Positions 1 through 8,237 of a stretch of 38,337 nucleotides of DNA are shown here, in pieces. Position 1 is the first letter of the stretch; each line of letters starts with the position of its first letter. Position numbers and translations under genes: made by a program. Source of the stretch: Flavobacteriales bacterium UBA7878. Its GTDB lineage: Bacteria > Bacteroidota > Bacteroidia > Flavobacteriales > Schleiferiaceae. Under the pieces are notes generated by a model. That model saw nothing but the letters and a program-made list of their open reading frames with translations. It did not search any database and was not told where the DNA came from. Location: positions 1 to 38,337 of the forward strand of contig DLRW01000017.1 in the NCBI GenBank assembly GCA_002501205.1, written 5' to 3'.

Positions 1-1406
1 TGAACTGGAGTGCTGTTACCAAAGAAATACATGGGGTATCCGCTGATTTTAAGCCGGATTTTCGTCTGGCACTTAAATTCTATAAGGAAGGTCGTTCGCG
101 CCAAAAAATCACCGAATTAATCGATCGTGCGCAGCATTTTGGGGAACCCTTCGATGAGGTCCTGCAGATTGTAGATAGCCATGGCAAGGATATTTGGGTA
201 CGAGTTATCGGAATTCCCGAAATACAAGAAGGCAGAGCACTAAGACTCTATGGTATGTTTCAGGATATCGACATTAGTATTCGTACCCAAAATGCCATTC
301 GCTCCGAAAGGGAGTTGTACCGCCAGGTTTTACAAGGAGCCAATGTTGGGGCCTGGGACTGGGATATCGATTCGGATCAAATGACCTTAAATCGCAAGGC
401 GGCTGAGATGCTGGGCTATGATCTGGAAGTAATGCGAAGAGAAGGTCAGGTTTATTGGTTTGACCTGATTCATCCGGATGAGAAATCGCGGGTAATGCAG
501 GAACTGATGGAGTATTCTGTTGGGAAGCTGCATGACTTTCAAACGGAATGTCGACTGCGCAAATCCAATGGTCGTTACCGCTGGCTCCAAATATCCGGAA
601 AGCTATTTCAGCCGGATCTGCATTTTGAACGGCCCCGTATTGTGGGCATCTGGACCGACATCCATCACGAGAAAGAAAGGCTCTTAAGTTATAGTACTTT
701 CATTCAGGAGGCACCGCTGGCTATTGCCATGTTCGATCGCAATATGCGCTATATCAATTGTTCCCATAAATGGTTGATTGACTATAAATTGGAAGGTCAG
801 GATATTATCGGTCGTAGTCATTACGATGTGTTTCCCGAAATTTCTGATGAATGGAAACAATTTCACCTTCGCTGTTTAGCGGGAGAAACCTTAAACCGAG
901 AAGAAGATTTATTCCGCCGCATGGATGGACATGCTCAATGGATTAGATGGGAAATTCGTCCCTGGTATGAAAGCAAAGATCAGGTGGGAGGAATCATTAT
1001 GTATACCGAGGATATTTCCGGTCGAAAGGAAGCCGAATTCAAGCTGCGTAAAAGTCAAAAATCCTTTGAGCAAAACTTTACTAATTCCGCCATCGGAATG
1101 GCCATTATTGGGCGAAAAGGTGAGTGGCTTCAGGTAAATGATAAAATTTGCCAAATGTTGGGCTACAGCGCGGAGGAGTTAAATGCAAAAACATTCCAGG
1201 AATTAACCCATCCCGACGATTTGGAAAAGGATTTACTCTTATTGGAAAAACTCAATCGAGGTGAAATAGATAATTACCAGGTTGAAAAGCGCTATTTCCG
1301 CAAGGATGGTACCGTGCTTTCGGCTCTTTTAGGTGCCACGGTACTCCGCGATGACCAAGGGGAGGTGGATCATTATATTTCACAAATTATTGCTTGTAAA
1401 GAATAA
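1..1406 (+). CDS. Multi-PAS sensor protein, 5' partial, no kinase domain
   Basis: The open frame runs in from the left edge (first full codon at base 3), so the true start lies outside the window. The visible ~467 residues hold about four PAS/PAC modules in a row, each closing with a PAC-like end such as GMFQDIDIS, GIWTDIHHE or MYTEDISGRKEAE. The protein stops right after the last PAC motif (SQIIACKE), exactly where the paralogue immediately downstream (1523-4141) continues SQIIDINARK into a coiled coil and HisKA domain. The module order and wording match the downstream protein, so the two are a tandem duplication. PAS modules sense ligands, redox state or protein partners, normally in the cytoplasm. 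Without a kinase it could act as a sensor subunit of the neighbouring kinase, or be a decayed copy. No kinase remnant is seen in the 116-base gap. Confidence 0.85.
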   Translation, partial: NWSAVTKEIHGVSADFKPDFRLALKFYKEGRSRQKITELIDRAQHFGEPFDEVLQIVDSHGKDIWVRVIGIPEIQEGRALRLYGMFQDIDISIRTQNAIRSERELYRQVLQGANVGAWDWDIDSDQMTLNRKAAEMLGYDLEVMRREGQVYWFDLIHPDEKSRVMQELMEYSVGKLHDFQTECRLRKSNGRYRWLQISGKLFQPDLHFERPRIVGIWTDIHHEKERLLSYSTFIQEAPLAIAMFDRNMRYINCSHKWLIDYKLEGQDIIGRSHYDVFPEISDEWKQFHLRCLAGETLNREEDLFRRMDGHAQWIRWEIRPWYESKDQVGGIIMYTEDISGRKEAEFKLRKSQKSFEQNFTNSAIGMAIIGRKGEWLQVNDKICQMLGYSAEELNAKTFQELTHPDDLEKDLLLLEKLNRGEIDNYQVEKRYFRKDGTVLSALLGATVLRDDQGEVDHYISQIIACKE

Positions 1407-1522
1407 GTAGCTGGTTATTAAAAACTTTCAATCCTATTCTTTACCCACTGTTTTCTATCGGAAAGGCCTTCTGATTTTTTAAGCCTATTCACTAAATTAA
1501 GGCACCATTAGTTTTAGCCCCT

Positions 1523-4141
1523 ATGAATTATCTCCAGCAGGAACTTCATGATTTGATTCAAAAAGATATCAAGGTATTTGAGTTTATTCAAACTTCCGCC
1601 TTGGATGGACTTTGGTATTGGGATTTGGAGAATCCCGAAAATGAGTGGATGAGTGAGCGATTCTGGGAGGTAATGGGCTATGAACCTGAGAAAATGCCGC
1701 ATAAAGCTGTTGCCTGGCAGGATAAAATTCATCCCGAAGATCTAAAAGTGGCTATTGAAAACTTTACCGCTCATTGTGAGGATCCGAAACATCCTTACGA
1801 TCAAATAGTAAGGTATTTTCACAAGGATGGTGGAACTGTTTGGGTACGCTGTCGCGGAATGGCTATACGAGACGAGAATGGCAAGCCCTTGCGGATGTTA
1901 GGTGCTCATAATGAAATCACAAATTTAAAGCAGCGGGAAGAGTTATTAGAACAAACCAGCCGATTAGCAAATATTGGCTATTGGGCTTTAAACTTGTCTA
2001 AGAATCAGGTCTTTTGGAGTGATGAGACCAAACGCATTCATGAAGTTGAGGATAGCTATACTCCAGATGTGAAAACCGGCATACAGTTTTACCATGGGGA
2101 AGAGGAGCAGCAGCGCATATCAGCTTATGTTCAAGCGGCTTTAACTGAAGGTAAATCCTTTGATGATACTTTTAGCATTAAAACCAGCAAAGGCCGTATT
2201 CGCATGGTTCGGTCCATTGGTATTCCCGAATTTGTAAATGGAGAATGCAAAATGTTACGGGGCCTTTTTCAGGATATCACCGAACAAAAGGAAGCAGAAG
2301 AAAATCTCAAGCATCAGGCTATTGGCTATCAAACAGCTTTAGAAGCGGCAGATTTGGGAGTCTGGGAATGGCATCATCGCGAAGCCAAGCTCAAGTTAAA
2401 CTATAAGGCCTTAGTGCTTTGTAGGATAGAGTCCCAAACCGTGCCAGGCGAAATGCTCGAGGTAGATTGGCGAAATTTGATTTACTCCAAAGATTTGGGC
2501 AAAATCGAAGCCTTAATTCCCCAATTACACAGTCGGAAAAAGAGCGAGATTAACCTGGCCATAAGGATAAATACAGAATCCGACTATCGCTGGACACGTT
2601 GGACGGGCCATCTAAGCATGAACTCCATTGGAGAAGTCTATTACCTGGGCATCATCGAAGATGTACATGACCAATATGAGCAGCAGCAGTTGTTGCAAAC
2701 TTTTATTCGTGAATCCCCAACTCCGGTGGTCATGTTAAACCGGGAGTATAAGGTATTAGCTAGCTCACAGGCCTGGTTAGATCTTCATTTATTAGGAAAT
2801 CATCAGGATGTGGAAGGGCAAAATTTCAATTACTTATTCCCTCGCTCTTCCAGCCAATGGATGCCTTATTTCATGCGCACCGAGGAAGGTGAAACCATAA
2901 AGTCGAATGCCGAATTATTACTGCAAGAAGACGGCAGCTCACGCTGGATGAAATGGGAGCTAAAACCCTGGTATCAAGAGGGGAATCTAATGGGCGGCTA
3001 TATCCTTTATCAGGAAGATGTAAGTGCGCGCAGGGCCGCCTCCGAACGATTGAAAATCAGTGAAAGGACTTTTCGTGGAAACTTCGAGAACGCTGCCATT
3101 GGAATGGCGATTCTTGACAGTGACGGGAAATGGCTGCAAGTAAACGATAAGGTTTTAGACATTACCGGATACAGTAGGGATGAACTCTTAAAGCTGAGCT
3201 TTCAGGATATTACTCATCCCGATGATTTAAACAGTGACCTGGCCTTATTGCAGCAATTAATAGATGGTAGTCGAGATCATTACCAAATGGAAAAACGCTA
3301 TATCACCAAGCATGGTGAGGTGGTTTACATTCTCTTAGGCGCTTCGGTTATCCGCGACGACAATGGAGGGGTATTGTACTTTGTGTCTCAGATTATTGAT
3401 ATCAATGCAAGGAAATTAGCGGAGAAAAAGGTGCAAATGCTTTTGGAGCAGGAGCAGCAGCGCAGTGATCGATTAAATAGCTTTACCCATATCGTGAGCC
3501 ATAATTTGCGTTCACATTCCACCAGTATCAGTCGCTTGATAGAATTTCTGAAAGAGGAGCATCCGGATTTATTAAAAAATGAGATGTTTGAATACCTCAT
3601 TCAGGCTTCTTCAAACCTAAATACAACCATAGAGAATCTTAAGGAGGTAGTTGAAATTCAGGGAGCCACAACATCCCAGATGAAGCCTTGCAATTTGAAA
3701 GAGTTACAGGATTTAGCCATTAAGGGATTGCAGCTTCAAGTACAATCTTCGGGAATTAAAATTCAATCGGAGATTAGTGAAGATCTTGAATTGATGGGCT
3801 TCAGAGCTTATTTGGAAAGCCTTTTTTACAATATGATTTCCAATGCCATTCGCTATTCTTCATCCGATCGTAAACCGGAGATCAAGATTTACACTAAGCG
3901 AAAATCAAAGAACTTTATTGATATTTATTTTGAAGATAATGGGGTAGGGATTGATATGGATCGCAATGCGGATCGGGTATTCGGAATGTACAATACCTTT
4001 CATTACCATCCGGAATCCAGAGGTTTGGGATTATTCCTAACTCGTAATCAGGTTGAAGTGATGGGAGGCCAGATTACCGTAGAAAGTGTTGTGAATCAAG
4101 GAACCACATTTAGAGTTACTCTGCCTTATGAAGAAAGTTAA
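1523..4141 (+). CDS. Multi-PAS sensor histidine kinase
   Basis: Protein of 872 residues with no signal peptide or membrane segment, so probably a soluble cytoplasmic sensor. About five PAS/PAC modules occupy residues ~15-640. A short coiled coil (AEKKVQMLLEQEQQRSD) leads into a HisKA domain with the SHNLRSH H-box (probable phospho-His 660). A HATPase_c domain follows, with N-box NMISNAIRYS, G1 box DNGVGI and G2-like GLGLFL near the C-terminus. The SHNLR form of the H-box is common in Bacteroidetes kinases. The gene overlaps the response regulator gene by 14 bases, so the two are translationally coupled and very likely cognate partners. The start ATG at 1523 follows a TAGTTTTA box by a few bases. 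The signal sensed cannot be told from sequence. Confidence 0.93.
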   Translation: MNYLQQELHDLIQKDIKVFEFIQTSALDGLWYWDLENPENEWMSERFWEVMGYEPEKMPHKAVAWQDKIHPEDLKVAIENFTAHCEDPKHPYDQIVRYFHKDGGTVWVRCRGMAIRDENGKPLRMLGAHNEITNLKQREELLEQTSRLANIGYWALNLSKNQVFWSDETKRIHEVEDSYTPDVKTGIQFYHGEEEQQRISAYVQAALTEGKSFDDTFSIKTSKGRIRMVRSIGIPEFVNGECKMLRGLFQDITEQKEAEENLKHQAIGYQTALEAADLGVWEWHHREAKLKLNYKALVLCRIESQTVPGEMLEVDWRNLIYSKDLGKIEALIPQLHSRKKSEINLAIRINTESDYRWTRWTGHLSMNSIGEVYYLGIIEDVHDQYEQQQLLQTFIRESPTPVVMLNREYKVLASSQAWLDLHLLGNHQDVEGQNFNYLFPRSSSQWMPYFMRTEEGETIKSNAELLLQEDGSSRWMKWELKPWYQEGNLMGGYILYQEDVSARRAASERLKISERTFRGNFENAAIGMAILDSDGKWLQVNDKVLDITGYSRDELLKLSFQDITHPDDLNSDLALLQQLIDGSRDHYQMEKRYITKHGEVVYILLGASVIRDDNGGVLYFVSQIIDINARKLAEKKVQMLLEQEQQRSDRLNSFTHIVSHNLRSHSTSISRLIEFLKEEHPDLLKNEMFEYLIQASSNLNTTIENLKEVVEIQGATTSQMKPCNLKELQDLAIKGLQLQVQSSGIKIQSEISEDLELMGFRAYLESLFYNMISNAIRYSSSDRKPEIKIYTKRKSKNFIDIYFEDNGVGIDMDRNADRVFGMYNTFHYHPESRGLGLFLTRNQVEVMGGQITVESVVNQGTTFRVTLPYEES

Positions 4142-4520
4142 TTTAGCCTGCTTAGTAGAAGATGATCCCATTCATGTGTTCATCACTAAGAAGCAATTAG
4201 AGATTATTGGCCTGGCCGAAAACCTGATGGTTTGCAAGAATGGCAAAGAAGCCTACGATAAAATGCGGGCTATTATTAAGGCTGGCGAATCCTTACCCGA
4301 TTTGATCCTTCTCGATCTTAATATGCCCATTTGGGATGGTTGGCGCTTTTTGGAGGAGTTTATTAAAATTCCCGCTCGTCAACAAATCATCATTTTTATC
4401 CTCACTAGCTCAACCTCTAAGGCCGACATCAAAAAGGCGGAAGAATTTAATTTACGCTCTAACTATCTGGTGAAACCCGTTACTTTGGAGTCATTGAAAG
4501 ATGCCCTTGAACAGATCTAA
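4128..4520 (+). CDS. Single-domain response regulator (Rcp1-like)
   Basis: A 130-residue stand-alone receiver domain without an output domain. The acidic cluster E11-D12-D13, phospho-acceptor D63 (in LLDLNMP), T93/S94 and K116 (in LVKPV) are all present, so it should be phosphorylatable. The insertion of extra residues before the D63 strand and the LNMPIWDGW motif are typical of the Rcp1/CheY-like regulators paired with multi-PAS or phytochrome-type kinases. It overlaps the kinase gene by 14 bases and is presumably phosphorylated by it. Output is likely through protein-protein contact or a phosphorelay. Confidence 0.93.
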   Translation: MKKVNLACLVEDDPIHVFITKKQLEIIGLAENLMVCKNGKEAYDKMRAIIKAGESLPDLILLDLNMPIWDGWRFLEEFIKIPARQQIIIFILTSSTSKADIKKAEEFNLRSNYLVKPVTLESLKDALEQI

Positions 4521-4576
4521 GCCTAAGGCTTCCAACCTTTTTAGGCTGAACTCCGTCTAAGGGACGAAGACAGCAA

Positions 4577-5257
4577 ATGAAGAAATGGAAATTAATAGGG
4601 CTCATTATCTTTTTGCAGGCATGCTCTGCCGATATGAGCTTTGACCTTAAGGCTCCGCAAAGTTTAATCTTTGCCGCCAATGTAAATCGTGAGGGAGGAA
4701 AATTAGATCGACTGTTTTTTGAAGGCGGACTGCTGCGTATATCACGTTTTCAACTTGATGGTGATCGCGTGGAAGCAGAAGATTACTTCTTTCAAAACGG
4801 ATACACGCCGCCCATGGAAATCCCTTTGGATTCTTTGGCTTATCCCAGCTTACAATTTGATTTACCGCAGGGTATCTATAATAGTATTCGCCTGCAGTTC
4901 GAAATTCCCTCTGCCAATATCCCTACCCTTATCATAATGGGGCGTTTTCAAGACTCTACTGGAGTATGGGTGCCTTTGCGATTGGAGGTAGACAGCTTTG
5001 AGCTCTTTAATATATTGGCCCTGGATCCTTATGGCGATCAGGAGATTGTGATCGAAGAAGGGAACTCCTATTATGGATTACTAAAGCTAAATCCACAACA
5101 TTGGTTTTCCAGTGTACGTACCGAGCAATTGGAAAGCGCGCAGCGTATTAGCCTATCGGGCCAAAGCACTATTCTGATTACTCGATCGGTAAATGCAGAG
5201 ATTTTTACGGAAGTGGATAATCGATTGGATGAACTCAATTCTTTAACCATCTTCTGA
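4577..5257 (+). CDS. Putative lipoprotein encoded with an ECF sigma factor
   Basis: A 226-residue protein with a lipoprotein signal (MKKWKLIGLIIFLQAC, lipidated Cys16). After that it is predicted mainly beta-rich, with the stretch FDLPQGIYNSIRLQF resembling the Ig-like fold of DUF4382-type Bacteroidetes lipoproteins; this resemblance is weak. It probably sits in the outer membrane or at the periplasmic face. Its TGA stop shares a base with the ATG of the sigma factor gene (TGATG), so the two are translationally coupled. The coupling suggests a role in the same envelope signal circuit as the sigma factor and the membrane protein after it. Confidence 0.8.
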   Translation: MKKWKLIGLIIFLQACSADMSFDLKAPQSLIFAANVNREGGKLDRLFFEGGLLRISRFQLDGDRVEAEDYFFQNGYTPPMEIPLDSLAYPSLQFDLPQGIYNSIRLQFEIPSANIPTLIIMGRFQDSTGVWVPLRLEVDSFELFNILALDPYGDQEIVIEEGNSYYGLLKLNPQHWFSSVRTEQLESAQRISLSGQSTILITRSVNAEIFTEVDNRLDELNSLTIF

Positions 5258-5808
5258 TGACCCTGGGCCAACTGCAAAATTTAGAAGATAAGGATCTGAT
5301 TGAGGGTTGTTTAAAAAACGACCGCCTCTATCAGGAAGCCTTGTACCGCAAATTTGCAGATACCATGTATCGGGTGGCCTGGACCTATGCCAAGGATGAT
5401 GATGAAGCGGCCGATATCTTGCAAGACGGTTTTATCAATTGCTTTCGGAATTTACACCGCTATAAATTCGAAGGTTCCTTTGAAGGTTGGATTCGCCGGA
5501 TCATTGTGAATAAGGCCCTGGAATACTACCGTTCCAAACGTCGTAAAGAAGAAGTGACCCGTGAGTATTACGAAAGGCAGGAGCATAGCACGGATGATTT
5601 GCTCTCGGGCATACAGGCGCGGGAATTGATTGGTATGGTAAATCATTTGCCGGATAAAGCAGCGATGGTATTAAAGCTTTATGCTATTGAAGGATATGCC
5701 CATCGAGAGATTGCTGATTTGATGGGGATTAGTGAAGGAACCTCTAAATCTCAATTAAACCGGGCGCGGGGCTTATTACGCGATAGAATAGAAAAATTGA
5801 ATGGCTAA
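5257..5808 (+). CDS. RNA polymerase sigma factor, ECF (sigma-70) family
   Basis: Protein of 183 residues, the normal size for an ECF sigma factor. Sigma region 2 (about residues 25-95) has the core-binding and -10 recognition pattern DEAADILQDGFINCFRNL followed by GSFEGWIRRI. Sigma region 4 (about 120-175) has the helix-turn-helix YAHREIADLMGISEGTSKSQ. The gene is sandwiched between a lipoprotein gene (1-base overlap upstream) and a membrane-anchored anti-sigma-like gene (8-base overlap downstream). It therefore very likely belongs to a dedicated envelope-response operon in which the downstream product restrains it. Confidence 0.95.
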   Translation: MTLGQLQNLEDKDLIEGCLKNDRLYQEALYRKFADTMYRVAWTYAKDDDEAADILQDGFINCFRNLHRYKFEGSFEGWIRRIIVNKALEYYRSKRRKEEVTREYYERQEHSTDDLLSGIQARELIGMVNHLPDKAAMVLKLYAIEGYAHREIADLMGISEGTSKSQLNRARGLLRDRIEKLNG

Positions 5809-7132
5809 GGATCCAAACATAGATCGTAAAATCCGCGAGAGCTTTGAGTCAGCGGAGTTTAAAGCCCCGGAGGGAATCTGGCAGGCTTTAGATCAATCTA
5901 TGTCTGCAGATGAAAGCCAAATGGATCAAAAAGTTAAAGTCTCTTTTGAAGCACAGAATGCTGCGGCTCCAGAATCGGTTTGGGAGGGAATTAACCGTCA
6001 GCTTACCATCGATAAGGCCTGGAACGGCATTAATGCTTATTTAAATCGACAGCATTTGTATCGTGTGCTTGGCAGAGTAGCAGCAGTTTTATTGCTCTTG
6101 TTTAGCATGGGTTGGTGGTGGACTAATAGTAGGGCTTCTGAGCCGATAGCGAATGAGCCTGCTTCCAATTATTATGAGGAGCAAATCCAGATTCCAGACC
6201 AGCAGCAGGAAGAGCTGCCTCAATCAGACGAAAGTCGTTTACCCATAAACACGAATCAAGAACAGTCTGTTGAAACGGAAAAAGCAAGTTTCTATGCCAC
6301 GCCAGCTTCAGCAGGCATCGGTTCAATGGGGAAGGCTAACAATACCCTCCAAGGGATAGAAGTTAATGCTGAAACAGAGCCAATTCTGCTGGCAGCACAG
6401 AGCAGGGATAATGAAATGTGGGATGCCAATCTGGAAGCCAGGGATTGGTTTGATTTGGGTCTTGAAAAGCCATCATTAGTCTTAAAGGAAAGAGACTTTG
6501 AGCCCAAACCCCAATTTAGGACACATCCTAAAGCGCGCTTTAAAGCCTGGCAAGTTGGCTTGCGCTACAGTTGGCAGCGAGATTATTTAAGTAATAGCTT
6601 ATATCGTGAGAGTTTGGATCCGCGCAGCTTGGTGCGCAGCAATGCAGTGTACAGCAGTGCCATTAGTGCCGAGCTCTATTATCGACTCAATCCAACCTGG
6701 TCTGTAAACCTGATGTGGCAGCAGTCTCGTGATTGGGTATTCCATTACAATACCTACGAAGAGGGTCAATATGTAGACCGAAAGCTGGAGCTTAATTACC
6801 GGCGAATAGGCATTGGCCTAAACCATCATTTCCGATTTGGCCCCCGAAGTAAATGGCCGGTTTTAAGCCTGGGAGTGCAGCCCTATTATGGCTTCTTAAA
6901 CCAGGCCAGTGAAGCCGGTATCAATCAAACAGGTTCCTACGCTGATGCTTGGGGCATGGAATTAAAGATAGGCCAGGAGTGGAAGAGTGGAGATTTGGTT
7001 CTGTTTTATGGCCTGGCCACCGATTTTAGCTTGAACAACCTCTACCAAGGAACGGATCGCATTCCTGCTGATTTTAATAGAACTCTTTATCGATCCTGGG
7101 GATTGTATATCGGAACGCGCTACGGCTTTTAA
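5801..7132 (+). CDS. Anti-sigma-like transmembrane protein with barrel-like C-terminal domain
   Basis: Protein of 443 residues. The N-terminal 85 residues carry two copies of a short motif: KIRESFESAEFKAPEGIW (~10-27) and KVKVSFEAQNAAAPESVW (~44-61). This is the usual position and style of Bacteroidetes anti-sigma regions. One membrane helix lies at ~90-108 (LLLLFSMGWWW). After a Gln/Glu/Ser-rich linker, residues ~245-443 look like an outer-membrane barrel: alternating aromatic strands such as WQVGLRYSWQRDY, ending in IGTRYGF with a C-terminal Phe. The gene overlaps the sigma gene by 8 bases. It probably holds the sigma factor at the inner membrane through its N-terminus. Whether the C-terminal part is a true barrel or a soluble periplasmic sensor is open. 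Its stop abuts the stop of the convergent gene. Confidence 0.82.
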   Translation: MAKDPNIDRKIRESFESAEFKAPEGIWQALDQSMSADESQMDQKVKVSFEAQNAAAPESVWEGINRQLTIDKAWNGINAYLNRQHLYRVLGRVAAVLLLLFSMGWWWTNSRASEPIANEPASNYYEEQIQIPDQQQEELPQSDESRLPINTNQEQSVETEKASFYATPASAGIGSMGKANNTLQGIEVNAETEPILLAAQSRDNEMWDANLEARDWFDLGLEKPSLVLKERDFEPKPQFRTHPKARFKAWQVGLRYSWQRDYLSNSLYRESLDPRSLVRSNAVYSSAISAELYYRLNPTWSVNLMWQQSRDWVFHYNTYEEGQYVDRKLELNYRRIGIGLNHHFRFGPRSKWPVLSLGVQPYYGFLNQASEAGINQTGSYADAWGMELKIGQEWKSGDLVLFYGLATDFSLNNLYQGTDRIPADFNRTLYRSWGLYIGTRYGF

Positions 7133-7597
7133 TCAGGGCCAGAGGATATGCGCCAGAGATAATCCGTTTTCATCAAAACGCTTTCCCGTTAATTTGAAGC
7201 CCAGTTTTAAGTAAAATCCAATGGGGGAAGGGTAAGCACTGCCATCTGCTCTTTGATAATGCGGATGATCAACTGCCCAACCATTTAAAATGCTTCCTTC
7301 GTATTGGGCCTCGCTTAAGAGTTTTCTACCATAACCCAGGCCTTGTAAATCCCGATCCAAAATCATGGCAAACCAGGGCATGGCATCTCTTTCAAATACA
7401 CAGAACCAAGCTTTTAATTGGTCTTTATCATCCAATAAAATCCGATGTCGAGGCTCCTTTAAATTGTCCAAATATTCTCGGACTTCGCTCAGCGTTGAAT
7501 AGGCAATTTGACGAGGGTACTCCGAATTCCATATTCGCATTAAATCGCGAGTATGCGAATCTTGGAGCACTTCACATTTCTTTTCTCTTAAAACCAA
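7133..7597 (-). CDS. GNAT-family N-acetyltransferase
   Basis: Protein of 154 residues. The acetyl-CoA loop of the GNAT fold is visible as ILDRDLQGLGYGRKLLSEA (V/I-x-x-x-x-Q/R-G-x-G/A pattern), and the C-terminal GFYLKLGFKLTGKRF is the usual beta6-beta7 region. It should transfer an acetyl group from acetyl-CoA to an unknown amine. The only start that uses the whole domain is a TTG at 7597, five bases after the stop of the gene upstream; a later ATG would delete the first strand. It is probably co-transcribed with the secreted-protein gene upstream and converges tail to tail, with no gap, on the anti-sigma gene. Confidence 0.85.
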   Translation of the reverse strand: MVLREKKCEVLQDSHTRDLMRIWNSEYPRQIAYSTLSEVREYLDNLKEPRHRILLDDKDQLKAWFCVFERDAMPWFAMILDRDLQGLGYGRKLLSEAQYEGSILNGWAVDHPHYQRADGSAYPSPIGFYLKLGFKLTGKRFDENGLSLAHILWP

Positions 7598-7602
7598 GGT
7601 AG

Positions 7603-8034
7603 CTAGTCTTTTCCTAAAATACGAGTCATCAGAAACTGACCGGGATTATCCCAAAGAGCCTTGCCTTCAGAAACGATATTATCGGTGATTTCAACCGCCG
7701 AACCCCACATGCCGTTTACGCCTTCTTGCCGATTGCCAATATTACCATCCCAATCTTTGGAGGTAACTTCAACCTGGGGACAATCGCCATAGCAATCGCA
7801 ATGCTCATCGAAGGAGGTAACTTTAAATTCGCCTTCCAGTACAGCGCCTAAGTCATTAAGAACCATCATTCGGGCCGAAGTTTCACCAAAATCCAATCCT
7901 CTGAAAACAACGCGCGCTTTAAAGGTTTCATAGGCATCACTTTGTACGCAAAAATGGTACTCGGCAGCCTGAGCCTTTAAATTAGCACTAAGGCCCATTG
8001 CCAGAAAAAGCATGAAGAGCGATTTGGTTTTCAT
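7603..8034 (-). CDS. Secreted protein of unknown function
   Basis: Protein of 143 residues beginning with a clear signal peptide (MKTKSLFMLFLAMGLSANLKAQA). The mature part has three closely spaced cysteines (HCDCYGDC) that could form disulfides or bind metal, and an additional Cys near the N-terminus. I do not recognise the family. It lies upstream of the GNAT gene on the same strand (5-base gap) and is divergent from the hybrid histidine kinase, with 203 bases between the two starts. Confidence 0.75.
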   Translation of the reverse strand: MKTKSLFMLFLAMGLSANLKAQAAEYHFCVQSDAYETFKARVVFRGLDFGETSARMMVLNDLGAVLEGEFKVTSFDEHCDCYGDCPQVEVTSKDWDGNIGNRQEGVNGMWGSAVEITDNIVSEGKALWDNPGQFLMTRILGKD

Positions 8035-8237
8035 AAAAGCATTCGTCGAAAGGGACTCTAAAGGTCAGAAAAAAATTAATTCAAGTCCCTATCTTAATTC
8101 AAGACATTGAAATACAAAAATGCTAGATTTAGATAGAGATGCGAACAAAATTCTAAGTATTTGGTCATTAACAAGATAAATTGATAAATACTGAAATCCA
8201 TTTAGAAGATCTCATCGTAGATTAATCAAAGCCGCCT

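Noticed and set aside
4519..4546. AGCCTAA/TTAGGCT hairpin after the response regulator as a terminator
   Set aside because: The stem is present but no T-run follows, so it is too weak to call.
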